From contig CAZRSB010000062.1 of the NCBI GenBank assembly GCA_964602715.1, positions 1-9,501 of the forward strand: a DNA stretch of 9,501 nt, in the 5' to 3' direction. The position numbers and the translations under genes are program-made. The notes under the pieces were generated by a model. The model made no database searches, was not told the origin of the DNA, and worked only from the letters and a program-made list of their open reading frames with translations. Below, one piece after another: positions 1-5,948 of this stretch (the first letter of the stretch is position 1; each line of letters starts with the position of its first letter). The stretch comes from Natronoplasma sp964602715. GTDB lineage: Archaea > Thermoplasmatota > Thermoplasmata > Halarchaeoplasmatales > Halarchaeoplasmataceae.

Positions 1-153
1 TTATCTCAACAATGCTCAGGAAAATTGTAATCTCGATTTTTTCTACACCCTAAAGATGAAAAGCTAAATCTACCACTAATCTCGTTATGGAGTCTAACAG
101 GTATGGGGGTGATTTATTTTGGAGTCGATACTTACAGCAAAAAATGTGAGTAA
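1..153 (+). CDS. C-terminal end of a probable ABC-2 type permease, partial, with apparent -1 frame change
   Basis: No start is visible; the gene enters from the left edge. Two frames look coding. One is open from base 2 to a TAA at 65-67 and reads YLNNAQENCNLDFF. The other is open from 31 to a TAA at 151-153 and encodes a hydrophobic helix (LPLISLWSLTGMGVIYFG) followed by a basic tail (DTYSKKCE). A last membrane helix plus short charged tail is what ABC-2 permeases usually end with, and an ABC ATPase gene starts inside this frame at 119. The second frame has a stop at 28-30, so it cannot be the upstream frame. The two join at the T-run 37-42, where the heptamer T TTT TTC (37-43) lies in the right register for a -1 shift. 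The permease identity is inferred from the helix and the neighbour, not from a family motif. A lost T or assembly error would explain the data as well as true frameshifting. Confidence 0.4.
105..113 (+). promoter_or_regulatory. Shine-Dalgarno site deciding a TTG start
   Basis: GGGGGTGAT is a near-perfect anti-16S match and lies 5 bases before the TTG at 119. It supports the rare TTG as the start of the ABC ATPase. The nearby ATG at 103 is in another frame, that of the permease tail. The site lies within the permease frame, so the two genes overlap and are probably translationally coupled. Confidence 0.7.
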
Positions 154-928
154 AAAGTTCGGCAAGACCGTTGCTTTGGATAACGCCTCATTTCAGATAC
201 CTGAAGGTCTCAGCATGCTTTTAGGGCCGAATGGGAGCGGTAAAACCACATTTTTGAGGATAGCCTGTGGGTTATTGCGTCCAGATGAAGGAAAAGTGAA
301 AATTTTTGGCCACGATCCTTTTAATGAATATTGGAAGATCAAAGACAGAGCTTCTTTTGCTCTACAAAGACCTCATCTTCCGTCTAGTATCAATGTTGAA
401 GATTTTTTGAAAGGGATAAAAACAGAGAAAAACGCCTCTTCTCACATGAAAGCTGTCAAGGCATTTGGATTAGAAGAAGTACTGAATAAAAAATTTAAAA
501 ATCTTTCTGGTGGCTTCAAAAAGCGAGTCTCCCTAGCCCAAGCTTTTATAGGTGATCCTGATCTGATCGTGGTAGATGAGCCTTTTGCAAATCTAGATAT
601 CGAAGCAAAATTACAAATTTCAAAGATGATAAATAATGTATCTAAAGAAGAAAAAACATCATTGTTAGTAATAACTCATGATTTAGGTTCATTGGATCCT
701 AATTTTTTGACCATATTGTATGCTGGGAAACCCATCATAAGTACTTATTATGATGATCTAGGATTTGATGAGATACAGTCATTCGTTATAGAAAAAAAAG
801 ATGAAAAAATAAAGATCTCAAATAAAGATGAACTCTATGAATATATAAAAAAAGGTGCTGAGATAATAGATGTTGAAAAGAAAGGATTTGAAGACTATCT
901 TAAAGAGAAATTTGAAAAAAAGAAATAA
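119..928 (+). CDS. ABC transporter ATP-binding protein
   Basis: This is the cytoplasmic nucleotide-binding subunit of an ABC transporter (269 aa); it hydrolyses ATP to drive a membrane partner. All core motifs are visible: Walker A GPNGSGKT (36-43), Q-loop Gln83, signature LSGGFKKR (129-136), Walker B LIVVDE (149-154) and H-loop His187. The signature has Phe where Gln is common (LSGGQ), a frequent variant. After about residue 225 the protein has a lysine-rich tail of some 40 residues, longer than the minimal domain. It starts with TTG, chosen because of the strong ribosome site just upstream. It overlaps the 3' end of the probable ABC-2 permease gene by 35 bases, so the pair likely forms one exporter of the ABC-2 or drug/lipid/bacteriocin-export type. 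The substrate is unknown. A long hairpin begins 31 bases after the stop. Confidence 0.93.
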   Translation: MESILTAKNVSKKFGKTVALDNASFQIPEGLSMLLGPNGSGKTTFLRIACGLLRPDEGKVKIFGHDPFNEYWKIKDRASFALQRPHLPSSINVEDFLKGIKTEKNASSHMKAVKAFGLEEVLNKKFKNLSGGFKKRVSLAQAFIGDPDLIVVDEPFANLDIEAKLQISKMINNVSKEEKTSLLVITHDLGSLDPNFLTILYAGKPIISTYYDDLGFDEIQSFVIEKKDEKIKISNKDELYEYIKKGAEIIDVEKKGFEDYLKEKFEKKK

Positions 929-958
929 AAAGAGAATCCCAACTATTATGAAGCTAGA

Positions 959-1030
959 TGAGGCCCCGGGTGAGGTGAAAAGCAGAATGCAATGGAGAAC
1001 CATTGTATTCCTGTTTTCTCCGGGGCCTCA
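959..1030. repeat. Long GC-rich hairpin between convergent gene ends
   Basis: The outer arms 959-969 and 1020-1030 are perfectly complementary over 11 bases (core gaggccccgg / ccggggcctc). The pairing resumes at 977-985 with 1010-1018 (one bulge) and continues as a 10-bp stem, 986-995 with 1000-1009 (one G-U), closed by the tetraloop AGAA (996-999). About 29 base pairs form in 72 bases, with one asymmetric internal loop (970-976). The GC-rich arms stand out from AT-rich surroundings. It lies downstream of the ABC gene on one side and of the dehydrogenase relic on the other, so a bidirectional terminator or 3'-end processing signal is possible. A small mobile palindromic element or structured RNA is also possible. 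No target-site duplication is visible. Confidence 0.75.
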
Positions 1031-1085
1031 GTTCTATAATTCAACTTTTCCCTTATTTAAATTCCCCCTATTTTTTAACTTATTT

Positions 1086-1316
1086 TCATATCTGCTTATA
1101 AACGTTCACATCATCCCCCGGTTTTTTACCTAAGTTCACCAAAATAGCTTCTGAATTTTATCTGCATTCTTCCACAACTTCTTCTCCTCTCTTCTTCCCT
1201 ATATTGTAAGTTACGACGACCTTACTACCCTTTTCAGAAAATTTAATTGCCGTTTCTTTCCCGATACCGGAACTAGAGCCGGTCACAAGAACTACGGCGT
1301 CTTTCAGATCCTTATT
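1086..1316 (-). pseudogene. Decayed short-chain dehydrogenase/reductase, N-terminal relic
   Basis: Read on the minus strand from 1313, the frame gives KDLKDAVVLVTGSSSGIGKE and goes on with a typical Rossmann beta-alpha-beta start (AIKFSEKGSKVVVTYN). The TGSSSGIG glycine motif is the NAD(P)-binding signature of the SDR family (3-oxoacyl-ACP reductase type). There is no ATG, GTG or TTG before the motif; an in-frame stop lies just upstream. The frame is interrupted by TAA at 1158-1160. SDR-like sequence (NSEAILVNL) resumes after it in the same frame and ends at a TGA at 1086-1088. No catalytic Ser-Tyr-Lys region follows; the next bases are a T-rich run and the hairpin. About 75 of the usual 250 codons remain, so this is a relic. 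The SDR identity is strong; the homology after the first stop is weaker. Confidence 0.75.
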
Positions 1317-1320
1317 AGTT

Positions 1321-1338
1321 TATAAGTTTAAACTTATA
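1321..1338. promoter_or_regulatory. Perfect 18-bp palindrome, possible divergent promoter or operator
   Basis: tataagtttaaacttata is identical to its own reverse complement. It lies between the start region of the dehydrogenase relic (minus strand) and the first methyltransferase (plus strand). Each half contains a TATA-like sequence, so it could serve as a two-way TATA element or bind a dimeric regulator. If used on the plus strand, transcription would begin near 1358-1362, leaving a short leader before the methyltransferase. Confidence 0.45.
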
Positions 1339-1415
1339 CTTTTTACCTTGGGTGTTAGAAAGAGAACCTAAGAGATTATATGGGAGGTGATGGTTTCACT
1401 ATCGAGAGAAAAAAA

Positions 1416-2096
1416 ATGGATAAAGAAAAGAAAAACTATCAACAAACCGTGGGTTTTTGGGATGAGATATTTGAAAAAACAGAAGATACCTTTGAATTTG
1501 AGAATGAACTCCCTATAAAAGAGATCGAGGAATGTCTTGACTGGTTGGTCGACGAAAAATCCTCTATTATCGATTTTGGATGTGGGAACGGAAAGTTGCT
1601 TTTGAGGTGCGCAGCTAAGGGAGCAGAAAGAGGAGTTGGGATAGATATAAGTTCCGAAGGCATCAAAAAGGGTGTAAAGTTTGCAGAAATAAACGGCTTA
1701 GCGGGTGATTTCAATTTTATCGCCGATGGTCCTGACTCTCTTTCTGATTTCGAAGAAAACGAATTCGATGGAGGCATACTTTCAAACATAATCGATAATC
1801 TTCTTCCAGAAGATTCAAGAAAGGTTTTAGAAGAATTCCACAGGATTATCAAACCAAATGGAAAAATATTTCTTAAAGTGAATGATTATGTGGACCCCGT
1901 TCAGATGGAAGAGTGGGATGCTGAGAAAATTGAAGAAAACCTCTATAAAGAAAAAGAAGGGCTCTATCTATGGAACTTGAAAGACGAGGAGGTCAGAAAT
2001 ATTTTAAAGGATCACTTCAAAATAGTAAAGCGGGTTGATATCGAATTTGAAGAAGAAGGACAGATCAATAGGCTTTATTATTTAGAAAATTTATAA
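1416..2096 (+). CDS. Class I SAM-dependent methyltransferase
   Basis: This is a soluble methyltransferase of the Methyltransf_11/25 type. Counted from the ATG at 1416 (226 aa), motif I is IIDFGCGNGKL (about 51-61), the acidic residue binding the SAM ribose is in GVGIDIS (73-79), and the post-motif helix NIIDNLLPEDSRKVLEEFHR leads to the KPNGKIFLKV strand typical of the fold. The substrate cannot be told; there are no extra domains. The frame is also open from an ATG at 1380 (238 aa). I prefer 1416 because the 1380 version puts a perfect Shine-Dalgarno (GGAGGTGA, 1383-1390) inside the protein and the first 12 residues look unlike coding sequence. A weak GAGAG precedes 1416. The start remains uncertain. 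The second methyltransferase gene follows after 21 bases, suggesting an operon. Confidence 0.88.
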   Translation: MDKEKKNYQQTVGFWDEIFEKTEDTFEFENELPIKEIEECLDWLVDEKSSIIDFGCGNGKLLLRCAAKGAERGVGIDISSEGIKKGVKFAEINGLAGDFNFIADGPDSLSDFEENEFDGGILSNIIDNLLPEDSRKVLEEFHRIIKPNGKIFLKVNDYVDPVQMEEWDAEKIEENLYKEKEGLYLWNLKDEEVRNILKDHFKIVKRVDIEFEEEGQINRLYYLENL

Positions 2097-2117
2097 AGAC
2101 TAAGACCCGAGGGAAAT

Positions 2118-2873
2118 ATGAACCGAACAAAAAGGCTGTCGATCTATTTTGACGGGAAACATTACGACGCTTGGACTGAAAGGAAAGTGGATATACCTTT
2201 CTACAAAGAGCAGGTAAAACGATATGGTGATCCCGTACTTGAGCTAGGATGTGGTACAGGCAGGATAACGGTGCCTATAGCTAGAGAAGGCCACGATGTG
2301 ACGGGACTGGATCTATCTGTTGAATTACTGAAAAGAGCTCGAGAGAAAACTGAGAACGACGATTTACCTGTTGAATGGATAAGAGGGGATATGAGAAGCT
2401 TTTCATTGGATAAAACCTTCAATCTTATTTTCATATCTTTCAACTCCATTCACCATATTCTGACCTTGAGAGAGATGGAAAGAGTTCTGAGTAATATCAA
2501 AGATCATTTAACAACAGACGGAAGATTCATAGTCGAATTTTTCAATCCTGATTTAGATATATTGAACAGGAATCCCGGTGAAAAACACAACGTGGTAAAA
2601 TACGCTGATCCTGAAGGAGATGATGAAATCGAGATATTAGAGAAGACCCACTATGAAAAAGCAAATCAACTTCTGCATCTGACCTGGATTTACAAAAGAA
2701 CAAATGGTAAAATCAAGAAAAAAAGGTGGACAGTTAGAGTCTGGTTTCCTAAAGAAGTGGAAGCGTTACTTCATTATAACAATTTCAAAATGACACATAA
2801 GTATGGTGACTTCGATAGATCTAAATTCACTAATAATTCAGGACAACAAATAGTAGTCTGTAAAAAAATATAG
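2118..2873 (+). CDS. Class I SAM-dependent methyltransferase
   Basis: This 251-aa protein has a complete SAM-binding core: motif I LELGCGTGRI (41-50), motif II GLDLS (63-67), motif III IRGDMRSF (88-95) and the following strand FNLIFISFNSIHHIL. The C-terminal half (about 140-251) is a beta-rich cap of the kind seen in Methyltransf_25 small-molecule methyltransferases, with HLTWIYKR and KKRWTVRVWFP strands. The substrate is unknown. The ATG is preceded by GAGGG with 4-base spacing. It is 21 bases after the first methyltransferase and the two are not close copies of each other. The DUF1122 gene follows almost directly. The gene pair is probably cotranscribed. Confidence 0.92.
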   Translation: MNRTKRLSIYFDGKHYDAWTERKVDIPFYKEQVKRYGDPVLELGCGTGRITVPIAREGHDVTGLDLSVELLKRAREKTENDDLPVEWIRGDMRSFSLDKTFNLIFISFNSIHHILTLREMERVLSNIKDHLTTDGRFIVEFFNPDLDILNRNPGEKHNVVKYADPEGDDEIEILEKTHYEKANQLLHLTWIYKRTNGKIKKKRWTVRVWFPKEVEALLHYNNFKMTHKYGDFDRSKFTNNSGQQIVVCKKI

Positions 2874-2897
2874 ACTTTGACAAAGGAATGGATATCA

Positions 2898-3557
2898 ATG
2901 TTTGAAAAATTTATCAAAGAAATAAATAATGAATGTTCAGAAAGTAATTTTTCGTTATCTATGAACAATAAAAAAGATGGGAGAATAGATAATCAATACT
3001 ACTTTGATCTGTTACTTGAAAAAAATGATACAAAAAAGAAATTGATGAATATGAGTATATATGAAGGAAAAATGCCAAATTACAAAGCCTGGATAGAGAT
3101 GTTCAGTATCAAGCGAGAGGTTGTTTTTAACGATTTCAAATTCATCTATTTTGATTCTGATATTGAATCAAAACTCCTCGATATCGCCTCAAAACTTCTG
3201 GGTAAAGGAAGTCGGATCTTCATAGAATATCAGCACGATTACAAGACAAAGAAGGAGTTAAATAAGAGTGTACCAGAACCTTGTTCTAGACTCGGGTATA
3301 AATTGTTCAAAAGGGATTTTACTTGGTTCAAAGACTGGTATTTTTCAGAAGGATTTCATGAAGGTAATCAGAGACTGCAGGGAGAAAAGGCGATAGATAA
3401 AAAACATAAAAAACGGCAGTTGAATTCTATAAAAATCAAAGTAGAAAAATTTCTGAAAGAGGAAAAACGTAGGAGAGAGTCTCAAGAAAAAGAGGACTCA
3501 AAAAAACGAGGCGAAAAAATACTAGAAACAATAAAAAGAGATCACTCATCTGACTAA
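2898..3557 (+). CDS. DUF1122 family protein with basic coiled-coil tail
   Basis: This is a 219-aa archaeal protein of unknown biochemical role. I recognise the DUF1122 pattern from the conserved centre: YEGKMPNYKAWIEMF (55-69), GSRIFIEYQHD (104-114), SVPEPCSRLGYKLF (124-137) and the aromatic stretch TWFKDWYFSEGFHEG (142-156) ending in LQGEK (160-164). Residues from about 165 to the end are a Lys/Glu/Arg-rich, probably helical extension that looks like an RNA- or protein-binding tail and is likely lineage-specific. The ATG at 2898 is chosen because AAGGA lies 10 bases upstream; a TTG at 2877 is in frame but has no ribosome site. It follows the second methyltransferase closely, in the same direction. 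Its 3' end overlaps the convergent nob1 gene by 12 bases. Family assignment is from memory of the motif, not a search. Confidence 0.75.
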   Translation: MFEKFIKEINNECSESNFSLSMNNKKDGRIDNQYYFDLLLEKNDTKKKLMNMSIYEGKMPNYKAWIEMFSIKREVVFNDFKFIYFDSDIESKLLDIASKLLGKGSRIFIEYQHDYKTKKELNKSVPEPCSRLGYKLFKRDFTWFKDWYFSEGFHEGNQRLQGEKAIDKKHKKRQLNSIKIKVEKFLKEEKRRRESQEKEDSKKRGEKILETIKRDHSSD

Positions 3558-4049
3558 TCTAGCGCTGACTACATCACCGCCGCATCGAGGGCATTCGTCT
3601 TTGGGCTCATTAAGCCAACGTCTACATTTCTCACATCTATATTCCCATTCCCATTCCCATTCCTCATCGATCTCCTCTTGAGCAACACCTTTGTAATCTA
3701 TATCCATGGATCTTGCTAGATTTTGTATCGAATAATCATCCGTTAGAATAGTACCTTCTACATGAAGAGCCAAAGCTACAACTTCTAGATCAGTCTCAGA
3801 TAAACGAATAGCATCGCCTGTTTTATTTGCATGCTGTCTAACTTTATCCATAATATTCCCAGGAGGGGATAACTCACTTAAGCCTGCTGATCTCATCAAT
3901 TCTAGTTTCCTATACCATCTCCCTCCTTTGTTTATCTCAGAAAGAACTCCAGGAGGCACATATAGATCCTTGTCTAACGGTATGTTTTTACCAGATAGGA
4001 TCGCAGAAGTATCTAGTACATATTTCATCACTTCTCTAATTATAGTCAT
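3546..4049 (-). CDS. nob1: Endoribonuclease Nob1 (PIN domain plus zinc ribbon)
   Basis: Archaeal Nob1 cuts the pre-16S rRNA at the mature 3' end during late assembly of the small ribosomal subunit. The 167-aa protein has an N-terminal PIN domain with the acidic metal-binding residues Asp13 (in YVLDTSAIL), Glu38, Asp87 (in ETDLEVVALAL) and Asp104/Asp105 (TDDYSI). After a short acidic/aromatic linker (EEWEWEWEY) comes a zinc ribbon with Cys139, Cys142, Cys153 and Cys156 (CEKC...CPRC). Length and domain order fit the archaeal family. The first ATG (4049) overlaps the stop of a short upstream frame as ATGA. An internal ATG at codon 8 (4028), directly before KYVLDTSAIL, is where many family members start and is an equally good candidate. 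Its 3' end overlaps the DUF1122 gene. Confidence 0.93.
   Translation of the reverse strand: MTIIREVMKYVLDTSAILSGKNIPLDKDLYVPPGVLSEINKGGRWYRKLELMRSAGLSELSPPGNIMDKVRQHANKTGDAIRLSETDLEVVALALHVEGTILTDDYSIQNLARSMDIDYKGVAQEEIDEEWEWEWEYRCEKCRRWLNEPKDECPRCGGDVVSARLVR
3641..3663 (-). repeat. Hexanucleotide tandem repeat coding for (Glu-Trp)n
   Basis: The unit attccc is repeated nearly four times on the plus strand; on the coding strand this is gaatgg, read as Glu-Trp. It encodes EWEWEWE in the linker between the PIN domain and zinc ribbon of Nob1. Unit length is a multiple of three, so copy-number change would lengthen or shorten the linker without breaking the frame. Confidence 0.85.
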
Positions 4050-4162
4050 GGATAATAGCCTTTTTCATAAAGATGATGCAAAATGAAAGCTTCCTCAACG
4101 TCTGTCACAGATCTTTCACCGAGATTATAGCTTTTTAGAAGAAGGCATATCCTCCCCTGTTT
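4046..4162 (-). pseudogene. Open-frame remnant ending in an ATGA overlap with nob1
   Basis: A 38-codon minus-strand frame is bounded by a stop upstream and ends with TGA at 4046-4048, which overlaps the nob1 start as ATGA. Its end reads VEEAFILHHLYEKGYYP, which looks like real protein. No ATG or TTG start precedes this part in frame. A GTG at 4108 would give only 20 residues. A good ribosome site (GGGGAGGA) lies just before an ATG near 4147 that is in a neighbouring frame and stops after seven codons; one base change within the following A-run would join it to this frame. The simplest reading is a frameshifted or truncated gene that was coupled to nob1. I do not recognise the family. Confidence 0.4.
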
Positions 4163-4295
4163 TTAGAGGAAAATTTTTAGATCAAATTGAGAACTTCACT
4201 GCTTCTTACATGAATCCATAGAGCTTCCGATGATCTTAGTCGTACACATATTTTTTTGCGCTTATACTGTCTAACAGAATAGACTAGCGCATAAG
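4163..4295 (-). other. Non-coding or degenerate stretch upstream of nob1
   Basis: No intact gene is visible. One minus-strand frame stays open for 38 codons from about 4293 to 4180 without a start codon (it contains LRSSEALWIHVRSSEVLNLI) and could be an earlier part of the same broken gene, needing two frame changes to connect to the stretch before nob1. An imperfect hairpin covers 4258-4290. I see no clear promoter for nob1. Confidence 0.35.
4258..4290. repeat. Imperfect hairpin after the COG1031 radical SAM gene
   Basis: GCGCT (4258-4262) pairs with AGCGC (4286-4290), and inside it GTCTA (4269-4273) pairs with TAGAC (4280-4284) around the loop ACAGAA. It begins five bases after the TAA of the radical SAM gene on the minus strand. 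In that direction it is followed by seven A residues, not T, so it is not a classical intrinsic terminator. Confidence 0.4.
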
Positions 4296-5948
4296 TTATC
4301 TATCATTCTCACATCTGAAATCTGCAAATTTAAAAATTATCTCTAAGGTTTTTTCATTTTTTATTATTTCACTTAACTCCTCTTTATTTTTTGGTCTCTC
4401 CCTAAATATGGTCGCGGCTCTTTTTTTTCCTATACCGGGGACTTTTTGAAGTTGCCGAAATGAAACTTTATCTAGATAAAATGGTTGATGTATCCCTGTT
4501 ACGCTTCTTTGGCCGTGATCAGTTATACAGACATCAAAATAAACTCCTAAGTCTAATGGATACTCTAATCCTACTAACAGAGGATAGGTCCCTATCTGAC
4601 GACCAAAGGTTGTTTTCCCATCTTGTTTTTCCATAAATACATTTTTCAAAATAGTACCTTCTGGAAGCATCTTTTTCAATAATTGATGATCTATATTTTC
4701 TCTAACTTTCTTTTTAAAACGTTTAAAGGTGTTTTTATATCTAACTTCAAATTCATCAGTGTGTGAAAGAACTTGCCTTATATTTATTCTCCTCAAAAGC
4801 AGATCTTCTCCAACAATTTCCTCTAGAAATTGGTAATTTTTTTCATAGGTCTCTCTTGTTTCACCTTTCAAACCCCCTAACAAATTTAGTCCAGGTAGGA
4901 GCTTTGGCATACCATTGTCTCCACGTTCCCGTCCTATTTTGTTGATAAGTCTTACCGCATTCTTGACCTGATCTGGTTTTGAGTTTAGATTATTTTTTTC
5001 TATTACATCGAGGTCTGCTGTTTCCATCCCTAGAGCTAAGACATTTCCAGAGGTAGTATATTCAACAAGCGTCTGTATGGTCCTTTCACTTTTAACTGGA
5101 TATCCAGCTATTACCGCCGGATTAGCATTATCAACATGAAGTACTTCTATCTGAGGGCATCTTTCATTGATACCTTTAAACAATCGTTTGACTTCTTCAG
5201 GTTGGGGGACCGGTATCTCTTTCTCGCCTACTCCCTCGGCTTTATAGCTGATAGTACAAGATTGGCCTCCAATTCTGAAATTACGGATCCCTTTCTCATA
5301 AAGGAGTTCGAATTCCTCAATTATGTCCTTCTGATCTCTGAATTGTGGCTTACCATAATCAGGCTCAGAACAAAAAGAACAGCCACCAGTAAAGTATCTT
5401 GGGCAGCCTCGATAAGCCGACATCTCTAATAAAAGAGGATCTGGATAATAGGGGTGTCTTTCCACTACTTTATGCCCATACTTTAACCAATCCTCAATCT
5501 CTTCAGGTTCTGCCCATCTGTCTTTCCCTTTACCATAAAGGGAATCGAAAAAATAGGCAGAAAGATCTTTGAGAGAATAATGGTCAAATCCTTCGACATC
5601 TTGATATCTAGCTAAAGGACCTCCAAGAAAAGTCTCACTAGGTTCTTCTGCGATCTTCTCAGCTTCTTCTACAGTCAAGGGTGTTCCTCCCAAATATTTA
5701 CCCGGAACTGTGACACCACCATGAACCAGAATGATGTCCGCAAGAGGAACACCGTCTCTTCTATACTCATCAGCTGTGATGTACTCCCAGGTCAAATCTG
5801 ATTCTCTAGCGACTCCAACTAATTTTCTAACTTCCGGAGAAAGGTAAGGAGGCACTCCCAATAGGCTTGGCTCATCTATATACCCATCTACAACTAAAAT
5901 GTCGACTCTTTCTCTTCTTTCTGTTTTTTTCTTCCATCTCTCATCCAT
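4296..5948 (-). CDS. Radical SAM protein with C-terminal helix-hairpin-helix (COG1031 type)
   Basis: This 550-aa protein matches the archaeal COG1031 group: an N-terminal B12-binding-like region (DGYIDEPSLLGVPPYLSPEV, 21-40), then the radical SAM core. The iron-sulfur cysteines are Cys182, Cys190 and Cys193 in RGCPRYFTGGCSFCSEP, a Cx7Cx2C spacing rather than the usual Cx3Cx2C; this is normal for the group. Further core elements are FRIGGQS (224-230), the SAM-side LALGMETAD (304-312) and LPGLNLLGGLKGET (351-364). A helix-hairpin-helix, VPGIGKKRAATI (503-514), closes the protein and suggests nucleic acid contact. The reaction is unknown. The ATG at 5948 overlaps the end of pop5 by eight bases, so translation is likely coupled. 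The organisation links this enzyme to RNA-processing genes. Confidence 0.9.
   Translation of the reverse strand: MDERWKKKTERRERVDILVVDGYIDEPSLLGVPPYLSPEVRKLVGVARESDLTWEYITADEYRRDGVPLADIILVHGGVTVPGKYLGGTPLTVEEAEKIAEEPSETFLGGPLARYQDVEGFDHYSLKDLSAYFFDSLYGKGKDRWAEPEEIEDWLKYGHKVVERHPYYPDPLLLEMSAYRGCPRYFTGGCSFCSEPDYGKPQFRDQKDIIEEFELLYEKGIRNFRIGGQSCTISYKAEGVGEKEIPVPQPEEVKRLFKGINERCPQIEVLHVDNANPAVIAGYPVKSERTIQTLVEYTTSGNVLALGMETADLDVIEKNNLNSKPDQVKNAVRLINKIGRERGDNGMPKLLPGLNLLGGLKGETRETYEKNYQFLEEIVGEDLLLRRINIRQVLSHTDEFEVRYKNTFKRFKKKVRENIDHQLLKKMLPEGTILKNVFMEKQDGKTTFGRQIGTYPLLVGLEYPLDLGVYFDVCITDHGQRSVTGIHQPFYLDKVSFRQLQKVPGIGKKRAATIFRERPKNKEELSEIIKNEKTLEIIFKFADFRCENDR

Larger units (their letters stand above)
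929..1379. other. 451-base stretch without an intact gene
   Basis: This interval separates the ABC ATPase from the methyltransferase pair. It holds, in order, a GC-rich hairpin (959-1030), a T-rich stretch with a T6 run near 1070, a decayed dehydrogenase N-terminus on the minus strand (about 1086-1316) and an 18-bp perfect palindrome (1321-1338). A plus-strand open frame running through 870-1133 overlaps the ABC gene and has no protein-like character after the overlap. I do not call it a gene. Confidence 0.7.

Noticed and set aside
1439..1852. 137-codon minus-strand frame opposite the first methyltransferase
   Set aside because: It is antisense to clear SAM-binding motifs, is Ser/Phe/Pro-rich as expected of a shadow, and has no ribosome site or motif.
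3546..4162. Toxin-antitoxin (VapBC-like) reading of the PIN gene and the short frame overlapping it as ATGA
   Set aside because: The PIN protein has the zinc ribbon and size of Nob1, not VapC, and the upstream frame shows no DNA-binding antitoxin fold that I can recognise.
4258..4290. Intrinsic terminator for the COG1031 gene
   Set aside because: The stems are short and imperfect, and the downstream tract in the direction of transcription is A7, not T.
5136..5429. 97-codon plus-strand frame inside the COG1031 gene
   Set aside because: It lies opposite the cysteine motif region of a well-supported radical SAM gene and shows no protein-like pattern.
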